Notes under the pieces: model-generated | What the model was told of the DNA's origin: nothing | The model's database searches: none | The model's input: only the letters and a program-made list of their open reading frames with translations | Made by a program: the position numbers and the translations under genes | From: Desulfobacteraceae bacterium | Lineage (GTDB): Bacteria; Desulfobacterota; Desulfobacteria; Desulfobacterales; Desulfosalsimonadaceae | Assembly (NCBI GenBank): GCA_021162325.1 | Contig: JAGGYV010000244.1 | Span: 1 to 8,698, forward strand | Direction: 5' to 3' | DNA length: 8,698 bases | Shown: piece after piece, positions 1 to 6,367 of the stretch | How positions within the stretch are numbered: the stretch's first letter is position 1 | How the letters are laid out: each line of letters starts with the position of its first letter

Positions 1-64
1 CTAAGTGATAATTCGTACTTAGTGTACTATGAAGAAGCGAAGGATGCAGCGCAACAAAAAATTT

Positions 65-90
65 GGACTTTTTACGAAGCCATCATCTTT
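65..90 (-). repeat. Short dispersed element at the 3' end of the RfaH-like gene
   Basis: Read on the minus strand, this 26-base stretch starts at the stop codon of the RfaH-like gene and contains TCGTAAAAAGTC. It matches 21 of 26 positions with 2646-2671, which lies just after the stop of the ABC transporter gene in the same orientation relative to its gene. The remaining bases to the left edge (1-64) hold no gene I can support and may be the rest of the same element. Function unknown. Confidence 0.45.
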
Positions 91-646
91 AATTATTAAA
101 CGGTTCTACCTGGTCCGCCTCAATTGAAACTGATATTGACTGCATGATACTTTCCACAGAAAGCACCAGCCGGTAATTACTGTCTTTTCTTACAATCCGG
201 CCTTCAGCACCCTTCAACGGCCCTTTATTAACACGAACCCACTGCCCTTTTTGTATAAAATCATAAGGATAAACTTTTGTATTCCCGGAAAGCGCTTTTT
301 CAATCTGGTTGAGTTCACTGATGAATTTTATTTCATCACCAACATCAATGATCCTGGCAATATGATTAGAGCGCATGGCTTTATGACGCTCAAAATCATC
401 TGCCGGAAAAAAAAGGTACCCATTAAAAATCGGGATTAAACTGTTTCGAACCCTTTTATTGCTTGACTGCTGCCTGCTGACCATTGGCAGATAATAACCA
501 ATGCCTGCCCGGGCCAGGTAATGGGCCAGGGCTTTTTCGCGCCGGCTTTTGGTATGGGCCACGCGCCACAATTTCTCTTTCCGGATCGTACTCAAAATAT
601 CTGCCGGAAAAAGCGATTCCGGATTTTTGCTGAGGGATATGGTCAT
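89..646 (-). CDS. NusG/RfaH-family transcription antitermination factor (specialised NusG paralog)
   Basis: A 185-residue protein with the two-domain layout of NusG-type elongation factors. The NGN domain begins near residue 27 (LWRVAHTKSRREKAL) and includes the IFNGYLFF stretch at about 73-80. A KOW domain covers about 131-182, with the typical pattern GQWVRVNKGPLKGAEGRIV. Such factors bind RNA polymerase and let it read through pauses or terminators. Specialised paralogs (RfaH, UpxY, LoaP groups) usually serve one long polysaccharide or natural-product operon, often with the factor at its head. Here the downstream direction is off the left edge, so the target cannot be seen. The ATG at 646 has no clear Shine-Dalgarno sequence, but the next internal Met is residue 54, inside the NGN domain, so this start is preferred. 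The divergent exporter and the nearby galE fit a surface-polysaccharide setting. I cannot say which subgroup it belongs to. Confidence 0.88.
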   Translation of the reverse strand: MTISLSKNPESLFPADILSTIRKEKLWRVAHTKSRREKALAHYLARAGIGYYLPMVSRQQSSNKRVRNSLIPIFNGYLFFPADDFERHKAMRSNHIARIIDVGDEIKFISELNQIEKALSGNTKVYPYDFIQKGQWVRVNKGPLKGAEGRIVRKDSNYRLVLSVESIMQSISVSIEADQVEPFNN

Positions 647-771
647 AACTAATAATTTTTACATAAAGACCGGCCTTAATCAACTTAAGTTTTTTAATCA
701 AAAGAATATTCATCATCATTCACATACAGTTACGTGCAGTCCGAAACCGCATCACAGCAAATAATTTAATA

Positions 772-799
772 TTGACATGCAATTATCATTCAACATAAT
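772..799 (+). promoter_or_regulatory. Candidate sigma70 promoter for the ABC transporter gene
   Basis: A perfect TTGACA (772-777) is followed after 16 bases by CATAAT (794-799), five of six matches to the -10 consensus. The transcript would start near 806, leaving only about seven bases before the ATG at 813. No Shine-Dalgarno sequence precedes that ATG, so the message may be leaderless. The surrounding 647-812 interval is AT-rich and separates the two divergent genes. Confidence 0.5.
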
Positions 800-812
800 A
801 TATTTATAAATT

Positions 813-2639
813 ATGAATACTTACGCATCTATCAAAAGCAGGCTTCGACATACTGTTCGGCTTGACCGGGCAATCCGGTTTGTCTGGCAGGCCGGACCGG
901 GATGGTTTATATATTCGTCGGTGTTTGTTGTGCTGCAAGGGGCCTTACCGCTGGTCGCCATTTATCTGATGAAACTGATTGTAGATTCCGTCACCGCTTC
1001 CATTGGGGCACAGGACACTGCGGCGGCGCTTCGCGAGGTACTTTTCTATATTGCGCTGGCTGGCGGCGTGGCAATATTTCAGATTCTTGTACAATCCCTG
1101 TCCAACCTGATCCAGGAAGGCCTGAGCCTTACTGTCAGCGACCGGATGTATGATGTCCTGCATACCAAATCAATGGCGGTTGACCTGGACTACTATGAAA
1201 ACCCGAAATATTTCGATACCCTTCACCAGGCCCAGCGGGAAGGCCCTTTCCGCCCCACAGGAATTGTCAATACATTGATGCTGTTATCCCAAAACAGTAT
1301 CTCTCTGCTGGCCATGGCCGCCTTACTCATGTCGTTTCACTGGGGCGTCACCTTTATTTTATTTGCCGCTGCCGCACCCGGGATACTGGTACGGGTAAAA
1401 TATTCCCGTAAAATGTTTCTTTGGCACCGGAAACGGACACCGGAAAATCGCAAGGCCATGTATTTTAACTGGATACTGACGGGAAACATCCACGCCAAAG
1501 AAGTCCGGTTGTTTGGTATCGGAGATGACATATCCGCACAATTTACCAATACCCGGCAGATTTTACGCCAGGAACAGCTCACAATTACCCGGCAACGTAC
1601 CATTGCTGATTTTTTTTCACAGGCAATCGGCACACTTGCGATTTTTGCAGCTTTAGGGGCCATCGCATACCGTGCGGTTTTAGGATTGATCACCCTTGGC
1701 GACATGGTCATGTTCTTCCAGGCATTCCAGCGCGGTCTAATTTTTTTACGTAATCTTCTCAAGAATGTGGCTGATTTGTATGAAAATAACCTGTTTCTGT
1801 CCTATCTTTATGAATTTCTGGATGTGAAATCCCAGGTCAATGATCCGGATGAACCGCAGCCGATTCCCAAACAATTTCAGCACGGCATCTCATTTAACAG
1901 GGTCTGTTTTCACTACCCGAATACAAATCAAATGGTTTTAAAAGATATTACATTTGAAATCAAACCAGGGGAGGTGGTCGCCCTTGTGGGGGAAAACGGA
2001 TCAGGCAAAACCACTTTAGTGAAGTTATTATGCCGACTCTATGATCCCACACAAGGCCAAATCGCACTGGAGGGAGTATCTCTTGACAAATTTGACACAA
2101 ATGCGTTTCGCCACGAACTAAGTGTAATTTTTCAGGATTTTGTTCAATATCATTTGACTGTTAATGATAACATCCGATTTGGAAACATAGATCTGGCATG
2201 CAAAGACACAGAGGCTATCCGGAACGCGGCCCGCAATGCCGGCGCTGATCAGATCATCGCCGCCCTTCCCAAAGGCTATCAAACAATTCTGGGTAAACTC
2301 TTCAAAGGCGGGGTTGAACTCAGTATCGGCCAATGGCAGATGATCGCCCTGGCCCGTGCCTTTATGCGTGATGCCCGGCTGATTGTACTTGATGAACCCA
2401 CCAGCAGTCTTGATCCGATTATTGAATATGAAATATTTTCCCGGTTCAAAGATATGTTAAAAAACAAAAGCGCAATTCTAATCAGCCATCGATTCTCCAC
2501 GGTGCAGATGGCGGATAAAATTGTGGCATTGAAAAATGGCCGAATCGTTGAACAGGGAACCCATCAGGACCTGATGCAAAAAAACGGATATTACGCCCAT
2601 TTATTCGAAAAACAGGCGGATTGCTTTCGGCATCTTTAG
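813..2639 (+). CDS. ABC transporter, fused permease and ATPase (exporter type)
   Basis: A 608-residue half-transporter of the exporter class, expected to work as a dimer in the inner membrane. The N-terminal half has about six hydrophobic segments (near 31-57, 77-99, 155-174, 176-194, 265-286 and 293-312). The ATPase domain follows from about residue 358. Walker A is GENGSGKTT (393-401), the Q-loop Gln is 441, the signature is LSIGQ (503-507), Walker B is LIVLDEPT (523-530) with catalytic Glu528, and the switch His is 559. All key ATPase residues are present except that the signature has Ile in place of the first Gly of LSGGQ. The following sequence, QWQMIALARAF, resembles bacteriocin, peptide or lipid exporters, but there is no peptidase domain and the substrate cannot be read from sequence. 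It is divergent from the RfaH-like gene and stands alone on its strand. Confidence 0.93.
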   Translation: MNTYASIKSRLRHTVRLDRAIRFVWQAGPGWFIYSSVFVVLQGALPLVAIYLMKLIVDSVTASIGAQDTAAALREVLFYIALAGGVAIFQILVQSLSNLIQEGLSLTVSDRMYDVLHTKSMAVDLDYYENPKYFDTLHQAQREGPFRPTGIVNTLMLLSQNSISLLAMAALLMSFHWGVTFILFAAAAPGILVRVKYSRKMFLWHRKRTPENRKAMYFNWILTGNIHAKEVRLFGIGDDISAQFTNTRQILRQEQLTITRQRTIADFFSQAIGTLAIFAALGAIAYRAVLGLITLGDMVMFFQAFQRGLIFLRNLLKNVADLYENNLFLSYLYEFLDVKSQVNDPDEPQPIPKQFQHGISFNRVCFHYPNTNQMVLKDITFEIKPGEVVALVGENGSGKTTLVKLLCRLYDPTQGQIALEGVSLDKFDTNAFRHELSVIFQDFVQYHLTVNDNIRFGNIDLACKDTEAIRNAARNAGADQIIAALPKGYQTILGKLFKGGVELSIGQWQMIALARAFMRDARLIVLDEPTSSLDPIIEYEIFSRFKDMLKNKSAILISHRFSTVQMADKIVALKNGRIVEQGTHQDLMQKNGYYAHLFEKQADCFRHL

Positions 2640-2645
2640 ATGGTT

Positions 2646-2671
2646 AAAAATGATAGTCTCGTAAAAAGTCG
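2646..2671 (+). repeat. Short dispersed element at the 3' end of the ABC transporter gene
   Basis: This copy matches 65-90 (reverse strand) at 21 of 26 positions, including TCGTAAAAAGTC. It begins seven bases after the ABC transporter stop codon. A further GTAAAAAGT occurs at 2687-2695, so the core is present twice in this region. The rest of 2672-2850 shows no credible reading frame; it does contain a small perfect hairpin, AGAAGT-TGG-ACTTCT, at 2801-2815. Confidence 0.45.
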
Positions 2672-2850
2672 GATTCCGATGGCAAAGTAAAAAGTTCCAC
2701 TAATCTTACAAAACTGGCGATGCGCATAAATCCTGAGCAATGACAGGCAGTTGACGCACTATGAAGATACGGAGAATTCAAAGCGACCCAAATCTAAAAT
2801 AGAAGTTGGACTTCTTCCGAATAACTCCATAATGGACGGTGGGATAAATC

Positions 2851-2884
2851 GTAGGTCGGATTAACGCGTCAGCGCGTAATCCGG
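2851..2884 (+). repeat. REP-like palindromic element, left copy
   Basis: The element opens with GTAG and then forms a hairpin: GGATTA, a bulged A, CGCG, a TCAG loop, CGCG, TAATCC. The stem is ten base pairs with one bulge. A 5' GTAG foot followed by an imperfect hairpin is the known layout of REP sequences mobilised by RAYT (REP-associated tyrosine) transposases. No RAYT gene is in the window. The partner copy lies 37 bases away in opposite orientation. Confidence 0.75.
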
Positions 2885-2921
2885 CAAATTTCATGGACCG
2901 GTTTGACAGAATTCTTTTTTT

Positions 2922-2955
2922 GTGGATTACGCGCTGACGCGCTAATCCACCCTAC
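2922..2955 (-). repeat. REP-like palindromic element, right inverted copy
   Basis: Read on the minus strand this copy also starts with GTAG and has the same hairpin, GGATTA, a bulged G, CGCG, TCAG, CGCG, TAATCC. It is identical to the left copy at 29 of 34 positions. The core of 18 bases, CGCGTCAGCGCGTAATCC, is unchanged. The two copies face each other with their GTAG feet outward, as in a BIME (paired REP) unit, and could also fold together into one long hairpin in single-stranded nucleic acid. Confidence 0.75.
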
Positions 2956-2982
2956 TGGAAAGTATAACAAAATATATCACTT

Positions 2983-3001
2983 GCCGGGTAAGAAGCCCGA
3001 C
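2983..3001 (-). terminator. Weak candidate terminator after galE
   Basis: On the minus strand GTCGGG and CCCGGC form a six-pair stem (one G-T pair) around a seven-base loop, about 45 bases after the galE stop codon. Only a poor T-rich stretch (TATATTTTG) follows some bases later, so intrinsic termination is uncertain. Confidence 0.3.
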
Positions 3002-3045
3002 CTTCCCATCAGAAATTATTGATTGCTACAGTGACGCATGCGCCA

Positions 3046-4056
3046 TCAAAGATAGCCCTTCGGGTTCATATGCTGCCATCGCCAGGCGTCTGCACACATC
3101 TCATCAATACCCCGAGAGGCCGTCCAGCCGAGTTCTTTTTCAGCGAAAGAAGGATCGGCATAACAGGTGGGAATATCTCCCTGCCGCCGCCCCACAATTT
3201 GATACGGAATTTGTCTGCCCGAGGCTTTTTCAAATGCAGCCACCATTTCCAGGACACTGCAGCCCCGGCCGGTACCCAGATTATAAGTGACAAGACCCGG
3301 GCCTGCTTGAAGCTTTTCCAATGCCTTTAAATGACCTTCCGCCAAATCCATCACATGAATATAATCCCGAACACCGGTTCCGTCGGGAGTCTCATAATCA
3401 TCCCCAAAGACCTTTAATTCCGATAGTTTGCCCACTGCTACCTGGCTGACATACGGCATTAGATTATTCGGCAGATCAGACGGATCTTCTCCAATCAGCC
3501 CGCCGGGATGGGCGCCCACCGGATTAAAGTAACGGAGCAGCGCAATATTCCATGATTTATCAGACGCATAAAGATCTGTTAAAATCTCTTCAATAAACAA
3601 CTTGGACCGGCCATACGGATTAAACGGCCCGACCGGCGCATTTTCATTAATCGGCATTGTTTCAGGATTGCCATATACCGTCGCAGACGAACTGAACACC
3701 AGATTTTTAACACCATTGGCCAGCATGGCATCACACAGAGCCAATGTCCCGTCAATATTGTTCTGATAATATCTTAACGGCTGATCAACGGATTCTGCCA
3801 CGCTTTTTAACCCGGCAAAGTGTATCACGGCATCAATTAATTGATGCTTGAAGATCTCATCAACCCCCGCTGCATTGCTTAAATCTTGTTGATAAAAAAT
3901 AATTTTTTTACCCGTAATTTTTTCAACGCGCTTTAAGGATTCGACCTTGCTGTTGCACAAATTATCGACAACAACCACGTCATGCCCCTGCTCTAAAAGC
4001 ATGACGCATGTATGACTACCGATATAACCGGCACCGCCTGTGAGTAAAATATTCAT
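3046..4056 (-). CDS. galE: UDP-glucose 4-epimerase
   Basis: A 336-residue cytoplasmic enzyme of the extended short-chain dehydrogenase family that interconverts UDP-glucose and UDP-galactose with bound NAD. The NAD-binding motif TGGAGYIG is at residues 6-13. The catalytic Ser124 lies in FSSSATVYG, and Tyr148 and Lys152 in the YGRSK motif. The length matches GalE of other bacteria. The frame can be extended upstream to 4119, but that would add 21 residues unlike GalE and overlap the preceding gene. The ATG at 4056 gives the normal MNILLTGGAGYIG start. A GAGGGAGG Shine-Dalgarno sequence (4070-4077) lies 13 bases upstream and overlaps the stop codon of the nucleotidyltransferase gene, which ends only 19 bases before. 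The gene is therefore probably co-transcribed with the HEPN/MNT pair. It supplies UDP-galactose for surface polysaccharide or serves the Leloir pathway. Confidence 0.96.
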   Translation of the reverse strand: MNILLTGGAGYIGSHTCVMLLEQGHDVVVVDNLCNSKVESLKRVEKITGKKIIFYQQDLSNAAGVDEIFKHQLIDAVIHFAGLKSVAESVDQPLRYYQNNIDGTLALCDAMLANGVKNLVFSSSATVYGNPETMPINENAPVGPFNPYGRSKLFIEEILTDLYASDKSWNIALLRYFNPVGAHPGGLIGEDPSDLPNNLMPYVSQVAVGKLSELKVFGDDYETPDGTGVRDYIHVMDLAEGHLKALEKLQAGPGLVTYNLGTGRGCSVLEMVAAFEKASGRQIPYQIVGRRQGDIPTCYADPSFAEKELGWTASRGIDEMCADAWRWQHMNPKGYL

Positions 4057-4075
4057 TGTTGCCGACTGGCCTCCC

Positions 4076-4402
4076 TCATTTTGCTTCAGCAATAATTTTG
4101 AAGGCTTCATAAAAAACAACCCCCGCCCGGTCGATATGTTCTACTAAATCCGGATTGGACAGGTGGTGAAATATGGAAATATCAAAAGAATACGGAAACA
4201 TCAAATCATCTATGTCCAGTTCAATCTTGTGTAACAACTGTAAATTTAAATCATCACCAACAAGTGTCAGGTCAATGTCGGAACCGTTTTTATAATTTCC
4301 CTTTGCTCTTGGCCCATACAGCACTGCCTTTTTTACCTGTGGATACGCCGCAAGAATCCCATCGACCTGTTTAATGACTTTATCTTTAAGGCCAAATTTC
4401 AT
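4076..4402 (-). CDS. MNT-type nucleotidyltransferase (antitoxin-like partner of a HEPN protein)
   Basis: A 108-residue minimal nucleotidyltransferase of the polymerase beta superfamily. The active-site pattern is G30-P31, ten residues, then D42-I-D44, with a third likely metal-binding Asp at 74 (FDISIF). The family pattern is GSX10DXD; here the Ser is replaced by Pro. In characterised HEPN/MNT (type VII) modules such as HepT/MntA, the MNT protein neutralises the HEPN toxin by transferring AMP to a Tyr in its RX4HXY motif. The gene starts three bases after the stop of the HEPN gene (TGA-TAA-ATG), so translation is probably coupled. It ends just ahead of galE. Whether the Pro at position 31 weakens catalysis is not known from sequence alone; an older view treats these pairs as nucleotidyltransferase plus substrate-binding subunit. 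Confidence 0.88.
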   Translation of the reverse strand: MKFGLKDKVIKQVDGILAAYPQVKKAVLYGPRAKGNYKNGSDIDLTLVGDDLNLQLLHKIELDIDDLMFPYSFDISIFHHLSNPDLVEHIDRAGVVFYEAFKIIAEAK

Positions 4403-4405
4403 TTA

Positions 4406-4822
4406 TCAACGTTGCTCTTTTTCTGCGAATGCATTCAGTTTTTTCTTCAATTGGCCAAACGCCTGAAAGTAATCATTTAAAATAGCTGCTGAAATTTTTT
4501 CAGTTGTCTCTTCATTATATGTATGGGATATCTGATTTCTGCTTTTAATCATATCCATCCAAATTTCACCGTCAGAAATCAGGTCCAGTTTAAATGCTTC
4601 TCTGGTGGCATCCTTTGAACCATAGATGTCTTTATTACCGCGATCATCCAAAAAATCTTTTAATGTCTTCCATGCCAGCTCATGGGTATATTCAAACGAC
4701 TGAATAAGCACCTGCAATTCAAGTTCATTAAACGACTCTTTTTCAATAAACTTTGTCAGCTGCCTAAGCGCTTTGCCGAAATTATTAAACCTTTGAATCC
4801 ATCTAATATCTTTATGCTCCAT
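4406..4822 (-). CDS. HI0074-family HEPN protein (nucleotidyltransferase substrate-binding / toxin-like)
   Basis: A 138-residue, mostly helical protein recognisable as the HI0074 family. The segment SFEYTHELAWKTLKDFL (42-58) and the motif RNQISHTY are typical. That motif gives R95-X4-H100-X-Y102, the RX4HXY signature of HEPN RNases, so the catalytic residues and the Tyr that the MNT partner modifies in HepT/MntA systems are all present. The ATG at 4822 has a GAGG six bases upstream. It is the first gene of the minus-strand run HEPN, MNT, galE. A toxin role is inference from the motif and the gene pairing; HI0074 itself was described only as a substrate-binding partner of the HI0073 nucleotidyltransferase. 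Base composition here is visibly more AT-rich than in galE, consistent with separate acquisition. Confidence 0.88.
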   Translation of the reverse strand: MEHKDIRWIQRFNNFGKALRQLTKFIEKESFNELELQVLIQSFEYTHELAWKTLKDFLDDRGNKDIYGSKDATREAFKLDLISDGEIWMDMIKSRNQISHTYNEETTEKISAAILNDYFQAFGQLKKKLNAFAEKEQR

Positions 4823-4880
4823 GATGCGCCTCAGTTATTGAAATTAATCAAACCTAACCCGGATAAACCGGAAAAGTTAA

Positions 4881-5005
4881 AAGTGAGCTAAAGTTTGAAG
4901 TGAGCTAAAGTTATGGTTAATGCCTTCGGCATTTTCAATTTTTATGTTAAAAATGATCGCGCGTTTAGCGCAGTCCACAACTTTAGGCACTTTAGATCAC
5001 TTTAG
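4881..5005. repeat. Non-coding element with inverted clusters of CTAAAGT units
   Basis: The left end has two direct copies of AAGTGAGCTAAAGTT with a 17-base period (4881 and 4898). The right end has three CTTTAG units (4981, 4990, 5000), that is CTAAAGT-type units on the opposite strand; read on that strand one is AAGTGATCTAAAGTG, close to the left unit. Between them lie a perfect hairpin, AATGCC-TTC-GGCATT (4919-4933), and a short one, GCGC-GTTTA-GCGC (4959-4971). There is no reading frame of note. The layout resembles a small non-autonomous mobile or dispersed repeat, but no transposase or clear target duplication is visible. It fills most of the gap between map and the HEPN gene. Confidence 0.6.
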
Positions 5006-5071
5006 TCATTTCACACTTTTTGAGTTTTTAAAAAAGTTTGCCCAAAAAACGCAAAAATCAGAGATAAAAAG

Positions 5072-5965
5072 CTAGAAAGAGTACGACGTCAAACTCTCAA
5101 AACCGTCTTCGGTGATGAGATACGTCTGCTCAAACTGGGCGGAGAGTTTCCCGTCGCAGGTAATGGCAGTCCAGTTGTCACTGGCAACAAACAGATCAGC
5201 TTTTCCCAGATTAATCATCGGCTCTACGGTAATCACCATTCCCGGTACCAGAACGATGCCATCACCTTTTTTGCCGTAATGCGGCACATGGGGCGCTTCG
5301 TGAAAATCAAATCCCACACCGTGCCCGACAAATTCCCGGACAACCGAGCATTTCTCACCTTCCGCATAACTTTGAATGGCCCACCCGATATCACCAATGG
5401 TATTTCCGGGCACCAGCATTTTCATGGCTGCCTTTAAGCTTTCAGCCGCCACGCTGACAATTTTTTTTGCCTCCGGCCCGGGTGTTCCGATAAAATATGT
5501 TTTACTGGCATCCGCGTAATAGCCTTTATATATATGAGTAATATCCACATTAATGATGTCCCCGTCAATCAAAGCCCGGTTCTCAGGAATCCCGTGGCAG
5601 ATCACCTCGTTGACGGATGTGCAGATGCTTTTTGGAAACCCCCGGTAATTTAACGGCGCCGGTATGGCGTTGTTTTTAATGGCAAATTCATGGGCAATGG
5701 TATTCAGCGCATCGGTTGTGACCCCAACCCTTAAATTGTCTTCCATTAAATCAAGCGTTTCTATCACAAGACGCCCGGCAGCCCGGATGCCTTCGATATC
5801 CTTGGGATGTTTTAAACGGATATCATATTTCTGCCGGTACAATTTTTCAAGGTTCACCGGCTTGGGGATCTTTGCATTCAAGCAGCATCTTTTATATTTT
5901 TTACCGCTGCCGCACGGACAGGGATCATTCCGTCCGACTTTTATTACATCGTTTTTGAGCATCAT
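5072..5965 (-). CDS. map: Methionine aminopeptidase, type I, with N-terminal SEC-C zinc motif
   Basis: A 297-residue enzyme that removes the initiator Met from new proteins in the cytoplasm. An N-terminal SEC-C motif (residues 11-28, GRNDPCPCGSGKKYKRCC) supplies a Cys-rich zinc site of the kind also found at the SecA C-terminus. The peptidase domain follows from about residue 55. The five metal ligands are present: Asp141 (NVDIT), Asp152 (YADASKT), His215 (VGHGVGFD), Glu248 (TVEPM) and Glu279 (QFEQT), plus His124 (CHGIP) and His222 (FHEAP) of the active site. The frame extends upstream to 6010, but the ATG at 5965 has an AAGGAGA about ten bases upstream and gives the usual start; the ATG at 5962 is an alternative three bases on. 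It ends in TAG. It appears to be a single gene. Confidence 0.95.
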   Translation of the reverse strand: MMLKNDVIKVGRNDPCPCGSGKKYKRCCLNAKIPKPVNLEKLYRQKYDIRLKHPKDIEGIRAAGRLVIETLDLMEDNLRVGVTTDALNTIAHEFAIKNNAIPAPLNYRGFPKSICTSVNEVICHGIPENRALIDGDIINVDITHIYKGYYADASKTYFIGTPGPEAKKIVSVAAESLKAAMKMLVPGNTIGDIGWAIQSYAEGEKCSVVREFVGHGVGFDFHEAPHVPHYGKKGDGIVLVPGMVITVEPMINLGKADLFVASDNWTAITCDGKLSAQFEQTYLITEDGFESLTSYSF

Positions 5966-6054
5966 GCGTAAAACGTCTCCTTTTCTAATGATCAAACTCA
6001 CTGGCGGCAACGGAGCGTATCGGAATTACCGTCCATTGCAGCGCCTTGTTATAG

Positions 6055-6080
6055 ATCATAAATGTCTGTTTTATTGTCAA
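6055..6080 (-). promoter_or_regulatory. Weak candidate promoter for map
   Basis: On the minus strand a perfect TTGACA (6075-6080) is followed after only 14 bases by TATGAT (6055-6060). Each box is good but the spacing is shorter than the usual 16-18, so this may be fortuitous. It would place the start about 80 bases before the map start codon. Confidence 0.3.
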
Positions 6081-6091
6081 GAATGCCAAAA

Positions 6092-6367
6092 CTATGGCAA
6101 TGAAGGTAATCCCAGCTCTTTGAGATATTTGTTATGTTTTTTCTCGGTCATTGTTATCTCTTTCTCTAAATCAATCAGTTTCGTATTGACTTCATCAAGT
6201 TTAATTATTTCTTCTGGCTTAGCGGTGCTGATATAGCGCGATATATTCAGATTGTAATCATTCTTTTCGATCTCTTCCATAGACACGCAACGAGAATAGC
6301 GTTTTCCCTCTTTACGGTATTGATAGGTAGAGACGATCTTATCGATGTGCTCAGCAAGCAAATGGTT
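6092..6367 (-). pseudogene. hsdM: C-terminal remnant of hsdM beyond an in-frame stop codon
   Basis: These 91 codons plus a TAG stop continue the hsdM frame directly after the TAA at 6368-6370. The first residues after the stop, NHLLAEHIDKIVSTYQYRKE, and the later NDYNLNISRY are typical of the C-terminal part of type I methyltransferase subunits, a helical region that in known systems contacts HsdS. Counting through the stop, full-length HsdM would be 535 residues, normal for the family. The part has no ATG near its beginning; a TTG lies at 6361. Separate translation is possible only by reinitiation or readthrough. The reading frame is otherwise clean, which suggests a recent nonsense mutation or a sequencing error. 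Confidence 0.85.

Noticed and set aside
456..719. Minus-strand 87-codon frame overlapping the RfaH-like gene
   Set aside because: It lies in another frame of a well-supported NGN-domain gene and its product is low-complexity and Pro/Gly-rich; a shadow.
3019..3330. Plus-strand frame opposite the end of galE
   Set aside because: It is antisense to well-conserved GalE coding sequence and shows no family features.
4057..4119. Longer galE starting at 4119
   Set aside because: The extra 21 residues are unlike any GalE N-terminus and overlap the MNT gene; the ATG at 4056 has a Shine-Dalgarno sequence and yields the standard start.
4919..4940. Intrinsic terminator at the AATGCC-TTC-GGCATT hairpin
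   Set aside because: The T-rich stretch follows only on the plus strand, where no upstream gene exists; on the minus strand, where map would need it, no T tract follows.
4881..5005. CRISPR array from the repeated CTAAAGT units
   Set aside because: The units are too short and unevenly spaced, occur in both orientations, and there are no spacers of constant length or cas genes.
5966..6010. Longer map starting at 6010
   Set aside because: A good ribosome binding site sits inside this extension, positioned for the ATG at 5965, and the SEC-C motif follows directly.
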